Shown here: positions 1 to 7,323 of the stretch, in pieces
How positions within the stretch are numbered: the stretch's first letter is position 1
Layout: every line of letters begins with the position of its first letter
Assembly (NCBI GenBank): GCA_964615375.1
Contig: CAZTOW010000028.1
Location: 67,449-131,448, forward strand
Origin: CAZKWG01 sp964615375
Lineage (GTDB): Bacteria > Myxococcota_A > UBA796 > CAZKWG01
Direction: 5' to 3'
DNA length: 64,000 nucleotides
Position numbers and translations under genes: made by a program
The notes under the pieces: generated by a model
Told to the model about the DNA's origin: nothing
Database searches by the model: none
The model's input: only the letters and a program-made list of their open reading frames with translations

Positions 1-391
1 TCAGCGCGCCGTCCAGCAGGCGCAGGCGGGCGCGCAGCCACAGGCGGACGTCGGTGGCGACCTGATCGTTGCGGCTGCGGGCCGTGTGCAGCTTGCCGGC
101 GACGGCCCCGATGCGCTCGGTCAGCCGGCCCTCGACGGCCATGTGGATGTCCTCGGCCTCGGGCCCGGGGCGCCAGCCGCCCGCGAGGTCCTCGGCCACG
201 AGGCGCAGGCCGGCGACGATGGCCTCCGCCTCGGACCCGGCGATGATCCCGGTCTCGCCGAGCATGGTGGCGTGGGCCACGCTGCCGGCGATGTCCTCCT
301 CCCACATCTGGAGGTCGGTGCCCAGGCTCTCGGAGAACGCGAACATCTCCGCGGCGGGGCCGCCCTCGAAGCGGCCGTCCCAGAGCGCCAT
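1..391 (-). CDS. argH: Argininosuccinate lyase, N-terminal part (cut by window edge)
   Basis: Argininosuccinate lyase splits argininosuccinate into arginine and fumarate, the last step of arginine synthesis in the cytoplasm. About 130 N-terminal residues are visible, beginning MALWDGRFEGG and containing the family block around KLHTARSRNDQVATD, where the SRND segment lies in the substrate-binding site. The ATG at 391-389 shares its A with the TGA stop of argG (TGATG), so the two genes are translationally coupled. The gene continues past base 1, so the fumarase-family signature near the C-terminus cannot be checked. Confidence 0.95.
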   Translation of the reverse strand, partial: MALWDGRFEGGPAAEMFAFSESLGTDLQMWEEDIAGSVAHATMLGETGIIAGSEAEAIVAGLRLVAEDLAGGWRPGPEAEDIHMAVEGRLTERIGAVAGKLHTARSRNDQVATDVRLWLRARLRLLDGAL

Positions 392-1674
392 CAGCGCGCT
401 CCGCCCTTCTTCGCCTTCTTCTCGGCCCGCTCCTGGCCTCCGCTGGCCCCGGTCAGCGCGCGCTCCTCCGCCCGACGCCGCACCGCCGCCACCGTGCGGT
501 AGGGCAGCGTGTAGAGGTCGAGGAAGCCGTGCGCCGAGCGCGGATCGAAGGTGTCGCCCTCAGAGTAGGTGGCGAGCCCCTTGTCGTAGAGCGAGTACGG
601 GGAGCGCCGGGCGGTGATGCGGGCGAGGCCGGCGGAGACGCGGATGCGCACGTCGCCGGAGACCGGCTTCTGGCTCTCGGCGACGAAGGCGTCCAGGCAG
701 GCGCGCAGCGGCCCGAACCAGGAGCCGTTGTAGATGATGTTGGCGTAGTCCTGGGACAGCTTGCGCCCGTAGTGGAAGGTGTCGCGGTCCAGCGCGATGC
801 GCTCCAGCTCGGTGTGCGCCATGTGGATGAGCGTGGCGGCGGGGGCCTCGTAGACCTCGCGCGACTTGAGCCCGACGACCCGGTTCTCCACCATGTCGAT
901 GCGGCCCACGCCGAACTGCCCGGCCAGATCGTTCAGGAAGGAGATGAGCGCCACGCCGCCCATGGGCCGCCCGTCGATGGCGACGGGGATGCCCTGCTCA
1001 AACGTGAGCATGATCTCCACCGAGCCCTTGGGGGCGTGGCTCGGGTCCTTGGTCATCATCCAGGCGTCATCCGGCGGCTCGGCCCAGAGATCCTCCATCT
1101 CCCCGCACTCGATCGCGCAGCCCCAGAGGTTGCGGTCGATGGAGTAGGGGCGCTCGCGGGTCACGGGCACCGGGATGCCGCGGGCGACGGCGTAGTCCAC
1201 CTCCATCTCGCGGGTGGTGAGCTCCCACTCGCGCAGGGGGGCGACGATGTGCAGGTCCGGCGCGAGCGCGCGGATCGTGACCTCGAAGCGCACCTGGTCG
1301 TTGCCCTTGCCCGTGCAGCCGTGGGCCACGGCGTCGGCCCCGGTCTCGCGGGCGACCTCGACCAGGCGCTGGGCCAGCAGGGGGCGGCCGAGGGCGGTGT
1401 GCAGGGGGTACAGGCCCTCGTAGAGCGCGCTGGCGCGGACGGCGCGCCAGATGAACTCTTCGGTGAAGCGCTGGCGCAGATCGTCCACCACGGCCAGGGT
1501 GGCGCCCGTGTTCAGCGCCTTGGCCCGGATGGCCGGCAGGTCCTCACCCTGGCCGAGATCGCCCGTGTACGTCACGATCTCCGCGCCGTACTTCTCCTTG
1601 AGCCAGGGGATCATCACGCTCGTGTCGAGCCCGCCCGAGTACGCGCACACGATCTTCTTGAAATGCCGGTCCAT
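391..1674 (-). CDS. argG: Argininosuccinate synthase
   Basis: Joins citrulline and aspartate with ATP hydrolysis to AMP and PPi, forming argininosuccinate. The product is 427 aa, near the usual 400-450. The N-terminal PP-loop YSGGLDTS lies about 12 residues from the start, followed by typical blocks such as AHGCTGKGNDQVRFE and YSIDRNLWG. I chose the ATG at 1674 (MDRHFKK) because the PP-loop usually sits close to the start; an in-frame ATG at 1683 adds three residues. The last ~20 residues (GGQERAEKKAKKGGAR) are a basic tail beyond the family core. It lies between argR (73-bp gap) and argH (1-base overlap) in one operon. Confidence 0.97.
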   Translation of the reverse strand: MDRHFKKIVCAYSGGLDTSVMIPWLKEKYGAEIVTYTGDLGQGEDLPAIRAKALNTGATLAVVDDLRQRFTEEFIWRAVRASALYEGLYPLHTALGRPLLAQRLVEVARETGADAVAHGCTGKGNDQVRFEVTIRALAPDLHIVAPLREWELTTREMEVDYAVARGIPVPVTRERPYSIDRNLWGCAIECGEMEDLWAEPPDDAWMMTKDPSHAPKGSVEIMLTFEQGIPVAIDGRPMGGVALISFLNDLAGQFGVGRIDMVENRVVGLKSREVYEAPAATLIHMAHTELERIALDRDTFHYGRKLSQDYANIIYNGSWFGPLRACLDAFVAESQKPVSGDVRIRVSAGLARITARRSPYSLYDKGLATYSEGDTFDPRSAHGFLDLYTLPYRTVAAVRRRAEERALTGASGGQERAEKKAKKGGAR

Positions 1675-1747
1675 CCTGCCCATCCCCGCGAGGGTTCCGC
1701 CTCGTCCGCGCAGAGCTCACCCCAGCCTGGGGCGAGCGCGCGCCCCC

Positions 1748-2212
1748 TTAAGGCGATCCGTCCTCGCCGTCCATGAGGGCGCGGATGCTCTCGGCCAGGG
1801 CCTCGGTGCGGTCCAGGGCCGTGGGCGCGACGAAGACCGTATCGTCGCCCGCCACCGTCCCCAGGATGTCGGGGTTCTTCCAGGAGTCCAGGAAGCCGGC
1901 CACGCCCTCGGCCCGGCCGGTGAGCGTGCGCACGACCACCAGCGCGCCGTTGTGCCGCACGCTCTGGATCTCCATGCTCACCACCTGGCGCAGGGCCTGG
2001 TGGTAGCGGTTGCGCGGGTCCAGGCGGTAGCGCGGGCCGTTGGGGCCCTGCTCGCGCACCACGCCCAGGTCGCGCAGGTCGCGCGAGAGCGTGGCCTGGG
2101 TGCAGGCGACCCCCTGGGCCTCGAGCAGCTCGGCCAGCTCGTCCTGGCTGCCGATCTCGCGCTCGACGAGCAGCCTGCGGACGAGGGCGCGCCGGTGTTC
2201 CCGATCAGACAT
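1748..2212 (-). CDS. argR: Arginine repressor ArgR/AhrC family
   Basis: Hexameric arginine-sensing regulator of arginine synthesis genes. The product is 154 aa, the usual family length. The N-terminal winged helix (residues ~1-70) contains the conserved TLSRDLRDLG recognition segment. The C-terminal oligomerisation and arginine-binding domain contains GTVAGDDTVFV, the GDDT motif that contacts arginine. It sits directly upstream of argG, so it probably autoregulates the operon. I did not find a convincing ARG box by eye in this high-GC sequence. The following gap to argG is 73 bp. Confidence 0.95.
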   Translation of the reverse strand: MSDREHRRALVRRLLVEREIGSQDELAELLEAQGVACTQATLSRDLRDLGVVREQGPNGPRYRLDPRNRYHQALRQVVSMEIQSVRHNGALVVVRTLTGRAEGVAGFLDSWKNPDILGTVAGDDTVFVAPTALDRTEALAESIRALMDGEDGSP

Positions 2213-2218
2213 CCTCGC

Positions 2219-2473
2219 TCAGACCGCGACGGGGCGGCGCTCGCGCAGGATGCGGTCGACCTCGGGGTAGACCCGGTAGTGGGTGATGACCTCGCCGAAG
2301 GTGTTCTTCCACTGGCGGACGCGCTCGCGGCTCACGCCGAACTCGTCGGCGATGACCTGACCGCTCTCGCCGGCGGCGAGGGCCTCCAGCAGGCGGCGGA
2401 AGCGCGTGCGCCCGTATGTCTTGATGAAGTTGCGGGCGACCCGCTCCCGGCTCCTGGGCGATGCGACGGCCAT
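2219..2473 (-). CDS. Small helix-turn-helix protein, first gene of the arg operon
   Basis: This 84-aa basic protein is not assigned to a named family. Its centre (residues ~35-60, GQVIADEFGVSRERVRQWKNTFG) reads as a classical helix-turn-helix: the IADEFGVSRERVRQWK segment resembles sigma-factor region 4 or Xre-type recognition helices. It is followed after 6 bp by argR and is probably cotranscribed with argR-argG-argH. A pair of nested dyads at 2558-2594 lies about 85 bp upstream of its start and could be its operator. DNA binding is inferred from sequence appearance only. Confidence 0.8.
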   Translation of the reverse strand: MAVASPRSRERVARNFIKTYGRTRFRRLLEALAAGESGQVIADEFGVSRERVRQWKNTFGEVITHYRVYPEVDRILRERRPVAV

Positions 2474-2557
2474 CCGAGACCTCTCGAAAAGGAAGATTGA
2501 ACGAGCCGGTGATCCGGCGGCGAACGTGGGGGGGACCTCTGTGGCCCACGCTCAACA

Positions 2558-2594
2558 TGACACTAATCGGTTGACGTGTCAATCAGCCCGTCAA
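2558..2594. promoter_or_regulatory. Two nested inverted repeats between the arg operon and pyk
   Basis: TGACAC (2558-2563) pairs with GTGTCA (2576-2581), and TTGACG (2571-2576) pairs with CGTCAA (2589-2594). Both dyads have exactly a 12-bp spacer and are offset by 13 bp. On the minus strand the second half contains TTGACA (2577-2582), a consensus -35 hexamer for the arg operon, although no clear -10 follows. The arrangement suggests overlapping operators, perhaps for the small HTH protein or ArgR. No binding data exist here. Confidence 0.45.
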
Positions 2595-2717
2595 CACGCG
2601 GAGAGTCACAGGCCATTTTCTGTCCGCTTTGCTCCAAAGTGGAGCCCTCCCGCCCGTGCTCCCGCGCGCGATCTCCCGGCCCCAGGCGAGCCGGCCGCGG
2701 CGGGATATGTGGCCCGG

Positions 2718-4154
2718 ATGACCCGTCGCACCAAGATCGTCGCCACCATCGGCCCCGCGAGCCGTGACCCCGCCCTGCTCCGCGAGCTGCTCCGCAGCGG
2801 AGTGGACGTCTGCCGCCTGAACTGCTCGCACGCGAACCCCGACGCGCTGCGCTCCGACATCGCGCGCATCCGGCGCATCGCGTCCGAGCTCGACCGCCCC
2901 GTCGCCATCCTGCTCGACCTGCAGGGGCCGAAGATCCGCACGGGCAAGGTCCCCTCTCCGCTGGAGCTGGCCTCGGGCGACGTGCTCACCATCGTCATGG
3001 ACCAGGACTACCCGGCCAGCGGGCACCGCGTGGGCACCACCTGGCCGTCCATGGCCGAGGACGTGCAGCCGGGCGAGCCCGTGCTCTTCGCCGACGGCGC
3101 GCTCTCGGGCGAGGTCGTGGCGGTGCGCAAGGACGAGGTGGACGTGGTGATCCACGACGGCGGCGCGCTGGGCAGCCACAAGGGCATCAACATGCCCCGT
3201 ACGCGCATCCGGGCGCCCTCGCTGACCGACAAGGACAAGGAGGACCTGGCGGCGGGCGTGGCGGCGGGCGTGGACTACGTGGCCCTCTCCTTCGTGCGCC
3301 GCGCCTCCGACGTGGCCGACCTGCGCGCGCTGCTCCAGCAGCACGGGGCGCCCGACCTGCCCATCATCGCCAAGATCGAGAAGCCCGAGGCGGTCTCTCG
3401 CATCGACGAGATCCTGGCCGTGGTGGACGGGATCATGGTGGCGCGCGGAGACCTGGGGGTGGAGATCCCCATCAGCCAGGTCCCGGTGGTGCAGAAGGAG
3501 CTCATCGAGGCGGCCAACCGCGCCGGCGTGCTGGTCATCACGGCCACGCAGATGCTGGACAGCATGGAGCGCAACCCGCGGCCCACGCGCGCGGAGACCA
3601 CCGACGTCGCCAACGCCATCCTGGACGGCACCGACGCCGTCATGCTCTCCGGCGAGACCGCCAACGGGCGCTACCCGCTCCAGGCCGTGCAGATGATGGA
3701 CGACCTGGCCCGCCAGGTGGAGCAGAGCCGCTTCCACCGCCCGCCCCCCCTGGACTCTCTGCCCGCCCTGGCCGGGGCGGAGCGCACCGTGGCCCGCGCC
3801 GCCTGCTACGCCGTGCGCGAGGTGCCGAGGCCGCTGGTGGTCTTCACCTGGTCCGGGCACGCCGCCATCCTGGCCTGCAAGAGCCGCCCCCCCGGCCCGC
3901 TCTTCGCCCTCTCCCCCTCGCAGACGGTCATCGACCGGCTCGCGCTGGCCTGGGGCGTGGTGCCGGTGAAGGTGCCCGAGATCCAGGGCACGGACGATCT
4001 CATCGCGGCCGGGGAGCGCGTGCTGCTGGAGCGCGGGCTGGTCTCCCGCGGCCAGGAGGTCGTGGTCCTGGCGGGGAACAGCCCGCTGCGCGGGGCGACG
4101 AACATGATGAAGGTCGAGATCGTGGACGGGAGCTTCACCTGGGCTCGTCGCTGA
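2718..4154 (+). CDS. pyk: Pyruvate kinase
   Basis: Converts phosphoenolpyruvate and ADP to pyruvate and ATP, the last step of glycolysis. The product is 478 aa, typical of the family. Seen are the N-terminal TKIVATIGPASRD strand, LDLQGPKIRTG, the active-site block MVARGDLGVEIP, and TATQMLDSM...PRPTRAE followed by DGTDAVMLSGETA. The C-terminal allosteric domain is complete. The ATG at 2718 places the TKI strand at the correct distance; a GTG at 2709 in frame adds three residues. The long upstream open frame is non-coding. It is convergent with the ExbD gene, with only 6 bp between stops. Confidence 0.96.
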   Translation: MTRRTKIVATIGPASRDPALLRELLRSGVDVCRLNCSHANPDALRSDIARIRRIASELDRPVAILLDLQGPKIRTGKVPSPLELASGDVLTIVMDQDYPASGHRVGTTWPSMAEDVQPGEPVLFADGALSGEVVAVRKDEVDVVIHDGGALGSHKGINMPRTRIRAPSLTDKDKEDLAAGVAAGVDYVALSFVRRASDVADLRALLQQHGAPDLPIIAKIEKPEAVSRIDEILAVVDGIMVARGDLGVEIPISQVPVVQKELIEAANRAGVLVITATQMLDSMERNPRPTRAETTDVANAILDGTDAVMLSGETANGRYPLQAVQMMDDLARQVEQSRFHRPPPLDSLPALAGAERTVARAACYAVREVPRPLVVFTWSGHAAILACKSRPPGPLFALSPSQTVIDRLALAWGVVPVKVPEIQGTDDLIAAGERVLLERGLVSRGQEVVVLAGNSPLRGATNMMKVEIVDGSFTWARR

Positions 4155-4158
4155 GCCC
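4141..4158. terminator. Small hairpin between convergent pyk and exbD
   Basis: GGGCTC (4141-4146) and GAGCCC (4153-4158) form a 6-bp GC stem with a 6-nt loop around the pyk stop codon. It could act as a bidirectional terminator for the convergent genes. There is no U tract, so this is weak. Confidence 0.3.
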
Positions 4159-4160
4159 GG

Positions 4161-4778
4161 TCACATCCCGCCCTTGCCGACCTCTTCCTTCTTCATCACG
4201 ACGAGGCGGTAGGAGCTGAACTTCGCCTCACCCGCCGTGTAGAGCACGGAGGTGATGAGCGAGTACGGCGTGCTCTGGTGCGCGACGAGCAGCAGCTTGC
4301 CGTCGAAGGGCGGGCCGCCGCGCTGCGCGAGCGCCTCACGCTTGGCCACCTCGTTCTGCAGCTCGTCGAAGAGGCGCGGGATCGCGACCTCCTTCGAGCC
4401 GGAGATCGTGATGTCCTTCAGCCGCACGACCGCCTTGCTCTCGACCAGGAGCTCCTCGGCCGTGATCGTGATCGTCGTGGCCGGGCCCATCTCCACGGTC
4501 GCCGAGCTCTCCGGCGGGCGGAGGGTGTCGTTGACCTGGATGGACTGGGGATCGGTCATGAAGTTCTTCACGAGGAAGACCAGCAGAACCGTCATCATGT
4601 CCATCATGGGCACGAGGTTCAGGTGCGAGATGTTCTCGCCGGGAAGCACGCGCGGCTCGCGCTTCTTCCTCTTGTGCCCGGAGTAGCGGCTGAATGCCTC
4701 CGCGACCGGGTCGTCGTGCTGCTCTGGGGTCTCCGTGACCGAGAGCTCATCGACCGGAGGGATGTTGGTCTCGCTCAT
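4161..4778 (-). CDS. ExbD/TolR-family biopolymer transport protein (second copy)
   Basis: This 205-aa protein is one of two ExbD/TolR-type rotor partners in this operon. It has a ~55-residue cytoplasmic N-terminus, then one membrane segment (LNLVPMMDMMTVLLVFLVKNF) whose Asp in PMMDMM is the expected proton-carrying residue, then a periplasmic domain of ~125 residues. It starts just after the stop of the first ExbD gene (1-bp gap). The longer N-terminus and larger periplasmic part differ from the ~140-aa classical ExbD. Such motors energise TonB-like proteins or, in myxobacteria, gliding (Agl) machinery; which applies here is unknown. Confidence 0.9.
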   Translation of the reverse strand: MSETNIPPVDELSVTETPEQHDDPVAEAFSRYSGHKRKKREPRVLPGENISHLNLVPMMDMMTVLLVFLVKNFMTDPQSIQVNDTLRPPESSATVEMGPATTITITAEELLVESKAVVRLKDITISGSKEVAIPRLFDELQNEVAKREALAQRGGPPFDGKLLLVAHQSTPYSLITSVLYTAGEAKFSSYRLVVMKKEEVGKGGM

Positions 4779-4779
4779 G

Positions 4780-5289
4780 TCACTTCACCCCGCTGGGGCG
4801 CGCCAGCAGAACATCGGGGAAGAGCCATTCCTTGCCGTCCATGCGGATGGCGTCCATGGCCTCGACCACGATCTTGTACTCGGTGTCCAGATCGGCGGTG
4901 AAGACGATCGACTCCGCAAGGCCGAACTCCTTCTTCCAGGAGATGAGCCGGTCCTTGAGCTCCGCCGTGTCGTACTTCTCGCCCTTCTTCGGGATGTCCA
5001 CCGCGGGCATGAGGTCCGGCTGGCTGGAGACCAGCCGATACCCGGCGCGCGTGATCAGGAGCGTGGGCTGCGGCTTCGGCGTCTCGTTGCTGGCCCCCGC
5101 CGAGGCGGAGGAGCTGAGCGCAGGAGGGACCACGTCGATGAGGCGGAACTCGATGATGACCTGGAAGGAGAAGATGAGGAAGATGACCAGGTTCATCATG
5201 ATGTCGAGGTAAGGCGTGAGGTTCAGATCTGCGTCTGCTCCCTCTTCCTCCTCGTCACCGTGCCGACGGCTGCGACCGTAGCGCGACAT
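4780..5289 (-). CDS. ExbD/TolR-family biopolymer transport protein (first copy)
   Basis: A 169-aa single-pass inner-membrane protein. An acidic cytoplasmic stretch (DEEEEGADADLN) is followed by LTPYLDIMMNLVIFLIFSF, the ExbD/TolR transmembrane helix with the key Asp in YLDIMM. The periplasmic domain follows. It lies 11 bp after the ExbB-type gene and 1 bp before the second ExbD gene, so the three are one operon. Two non-identical ExbD subunits next to one ExbB is a common arrangement in myxobacteria-like genomes and may form a mixed rotor. Confidence 0.9.
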   Translation of the reverse strand: MSRYGRSRRHGDEEEEGADADLNLTPYLDIMMNLVIFLIFSFQVIIEFRLIDVVPPALSSSASAGASNETPKPQPTLLITRAGYRLVSSQPDLMPAVDIPKKGEKYDTAELKDRLISWKKEFGLAESIVFTADLDTEYKIVVEAMDAIRMDGKEWLFPDVLLARPSGVK

Positions 5290-5300
5290 GACCGCTCCCG

Positions 5301-5966
5301 TCAGCCCTGGGCCGGAGCCGGCGCCCCGCCCTCACGGGCCTGGAGGCGACGCTTGGACAGGATGTTCTCGATGCGGACCGCGGCGTGATCCAGACCCTCC
5401 AGCAGGTTGCGCGTGAGCACCGAGAGGACCATGTGGAAGAACACGCAGACCATCGCGATGGACAGGCCGAAGGCCGTGTTGTTCATCGCGTGCGCGATAC
5501 CCTGGGTCAGCAGCACCGACTTCTGCTCGGGGCTGGCGAAGCTGAGGGCGGCGAAGGCCTGAATCAGACCGAACACCGTGCCGACCAGCCCGATCAGGGT
5601 GGCGAGGTTGGCGATGGCCCAGAGCATACCCGACCGCTTCATGACGATCGGCATGACCTCGAGCATCGTCTCCTCGATGGCCGCCGTCACCGCCGGCCCG
5701 CCCAGGCGCGCGTTGATGAGCGCGGCTCGGATGACGCGCGGCAGCGCGGCGCCTTCCAGCGAGCTGCACTGCTTGATCGCCTTGTCGAAGTTACCGGCGT
5801 TGACGAGCTTCTCGACCTCGGCCATGAACACCTTGGCGTTCACGCGAAGCCGGAAGAGGAACATGTAGAGCCGCTCGCTGATGATCGCGAGGGCGAAGAC
5901 CGCAACCGCCACGTTGATGTACATGAGGTTGCCGCCGTCGTGGAAGAACTTCGCTACGCTCTGCAT
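5301..5966 (-). CDS. MotA/TolQ/ExbB-family proton channel
   Basis: This 221-aa inner-membrane protein is the proton-channel stator of an ExbB/TolQ-type motor. It has an N-terminal helix (MYINVAVAVFALAIISERLYMF), a cytoplasmic loop of ~100 residues, and the two conserved helices containing LATLIGLVGTVFGLIQAF and NNTAFGLSIAMVCVFFHM. The LIGLVGTVFG and NTAFGL motifs are diagnostic. It is the first gene of the three-gene operon. The 265 bp upstream contains an AT-rich stretch and a 16-bp palindrome and separates it from a divergent secreted-protein gene. Confidence 0.93.
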   Translation of the reverse strand: MQSVAKFFHDGGNLMYINVAVAVFALAIISERLYMFLFRLRVNAKVFMAEVEKLVNAGNFDKAIKQCSSLEGAALPRVIRAALINARLGGPAVTAAIEETMLEVMPIVMKRSGMLWAIANLATLIGLVGTVFGLIQAFAALSFASPEQKSVLLTQGIAHAMNNTAFGLSIAMVCVFFHMVLSVLTRNLLEGLDHAAVRIENILSKRRLQAREGGAPAPAQG

Positions 5967-6056
5967 CTACGGGTCTCCATGCGATCTACCGGCCAGGCCT
6001 GCCAGAGGTGCGTGAGCGTCATACCATATCCCGCACGCGCTCCGACAGTCCAGCTC

Positions 6057-6072
6057 GTAAAGACGTCTTTAC
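6057..6072. promoter_or_regulatory. 16-bp perfect palindrome in the exbB / secreted-protein intergenic region
   Basis: GTAAAGACGTCTTTAC is a perfect 16-bp dyad in an unusually AT-rich patch (about 6055-6115) of a GC-rich genome. It lies 91 bp upstream of the ExbB-type gene and 160 bp upstream of the divergent gene at 6232. This is the expected size and position for a dimeric repressor operator. The bound factor is unknown. The rest of 5967-6231 shows nothing else that I can name. Confidence 0.5.
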
Positions 6073-6231
6073 AATCAGCCGACACAGTAAGAAAGCTGAT
6101 AATTTTCTTAACCTGCTCCCGGCCACCTCACCAGGCCCTGACAATCTCTTGCGGAGCGAGCGCCCGGCGGCGAGGAGCGGGGGCTTGAAGGCGCCCTCCG
6201 CGAGGCGTAAGAGTCCAGGTGGAGGCGCCTC

Positions 6232-7320
6232 ATGATCCCGCTCCTGCTCGCCGCTTCGCTCGCCCACGGCTCCGAGGTCGTGATCCGCAACGACACCTCG
6301 TACTCCGACAGCTTCGACTCCAGCGACTACGTGGCCTGGCTGGACTACCCGGAGTGCGCCATCGCGGTCTACGACGACGCGGACTACACGCTGCCGCTCA
6401 CGGTGGACCAGGTGCGCATCTTCCTGGGCGGCTCCGACGAGAGCTTCGACGGGATGGACACCTTCGTCGAGGTCGGGCTGCAGGTGCTGGAGGACGGCGC
6501 GGATCCCGACGAGGGCACGGCCTTCAACTGGGGGCCCGAGGCCTTCTACGCCACCGTCTCCAGCACGCAGCTCAACGAATTCTCCCTGGATGACCCGGAC
6601 AACGGCCTCTACGCGATGGACTGGGAGAGCGGGGACCTGGCCATCTGGGTCTGCCCGACGGACCCGTCCACGGGCGACGACTGGCCGCACGACAGCGAGA
6701 CCAGCACCTCGGGCCTGGTCATCGACACCAGCTCGCCTTCACCGGGGAACTGGCTTTATTACTGCCCAGGGTCGAGCTGCAGCGTGCTGTCGCTGCGCAG
6801 CGTGGGCGTCACCGGGGCCTGGATCATCCGCGGCGTCGCCAGCGAGGGCGAGGGCGAGGGCGAAGGCGAGGGCGAAGGCGAGGGCGAAGGCGAGGGCGAG
6901 GGTGAGGGCGAGGGCGAGGGCGAGGGCGAGGGCGAGGGCGAGGTCAACGAGACCTACGACACGCCGGACCTGCTCTCCATCACGCCGGACAGCGCGCTGG
7001 AGGGCGAGGCCGTGCAGCTGGCCCTGGTGGGCACGGGCTTCGACGAGGACGCCCAGGTCTTCATCGGCGGGCTGGCGGCCAGCGTGGTGGAGGTCTCCGG
7101 GGACGCCGCGATCATCGCGCGCTCGCCCACGGCCCTGCTCGCGGGCGCCCACGACGTGCTGGTGGTGAACCCGAACGGCGCCTCCGACGCCCTCTTCGAG
7201 GCCTTCGTGGTCACGGCCCAGGAGAAGGGCGGCTGCGGCTGCGCGACGGGGGGAGGGCGAACGGCGGCGGGGGCGCTGCTGGCGCTCGGGCTGCTGGCGG
7301 GGCACCGTCGGCGGCGCTGA
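6232..7320 (+). CDS. Secreted protein with Glu-Gly linker, IPT/TIG-like domain and MYXO-CTERM-like tail
   Basis: A 362-aa exported protein of unknown function. Residues 1-13 form a short signal peptide (MIPLLLAASLAHG). A beta-rich domain of ~190 residues follows, then a 33-codon run of alternating Glu and Gly, then an IPT/TIG-type Ig domain (ITPDSALEGEAVQLALVGTGF). The C-terminus is KGGCGCATGG, a hydrophobic helix (ALLALGLLAG) and HRRRR, the tripartite layout of MYXO-CTERM sorting signals. GGAGG lies 8 bp upstream of the ATG. The acidic linker probably spans the cell-surface layer. The same C-terminal plan recurs in the amidase at 56549. Confidence 0.85.
   Translation: MIPLLLAASLAHGSEVVIRNDTSYSDSFDSSDYVAWLDYPECAIAVYDDADYTLPLTVDQVRIFLGGSDESFDGMDTFVEVGLQVLEDGADPDEGTAFNWGPEAFYATVSSTQLNEFSLDDPDNGLYAMDWESGDLAIWVCPTDPSTGDDWPHDSETSTSGLVIDTSSPSPGNWLYYCPGSSCSVLSLRSVGVTGAWIIRGVASEGEGEGEGEGEGEGEGEGEGEGEGEGEGEGEGEVNETYDTPDLLSITPDSALEGEAVQLALVGTGFDEDAQVFIGGLAASVVEVSGDAAIIARSPTALLAGAHDVLVVNPNGASDALFEAFVVTAQEKGGCGCATGGGRTAAGALLALGLLAGHRRRR
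6844..6942. repeat. GAGGGC hexanucleotide repeat encoding an acidic Glu-Gly linker
   Basis: About 16.5 copies of the 6-bp unit GAGGGC (with GAAGGC and GAGGGT variants) lie within the coding sequence. Because the unit is 6 bp, copy-number change keeps frame and only alters linker length. A shorter version of the same linker occurs at about 57959-57990 in the amidase gene. Confidence 0.9.
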
Positions 7321-7323
7321 GCC

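Noticed and set aside
6844..6942. Short regularly repeated DNA as a possible CRISPR array
   Set aside because: The unit is 6 bp without spacers and encodes an in-frame Glu-Gly linker.
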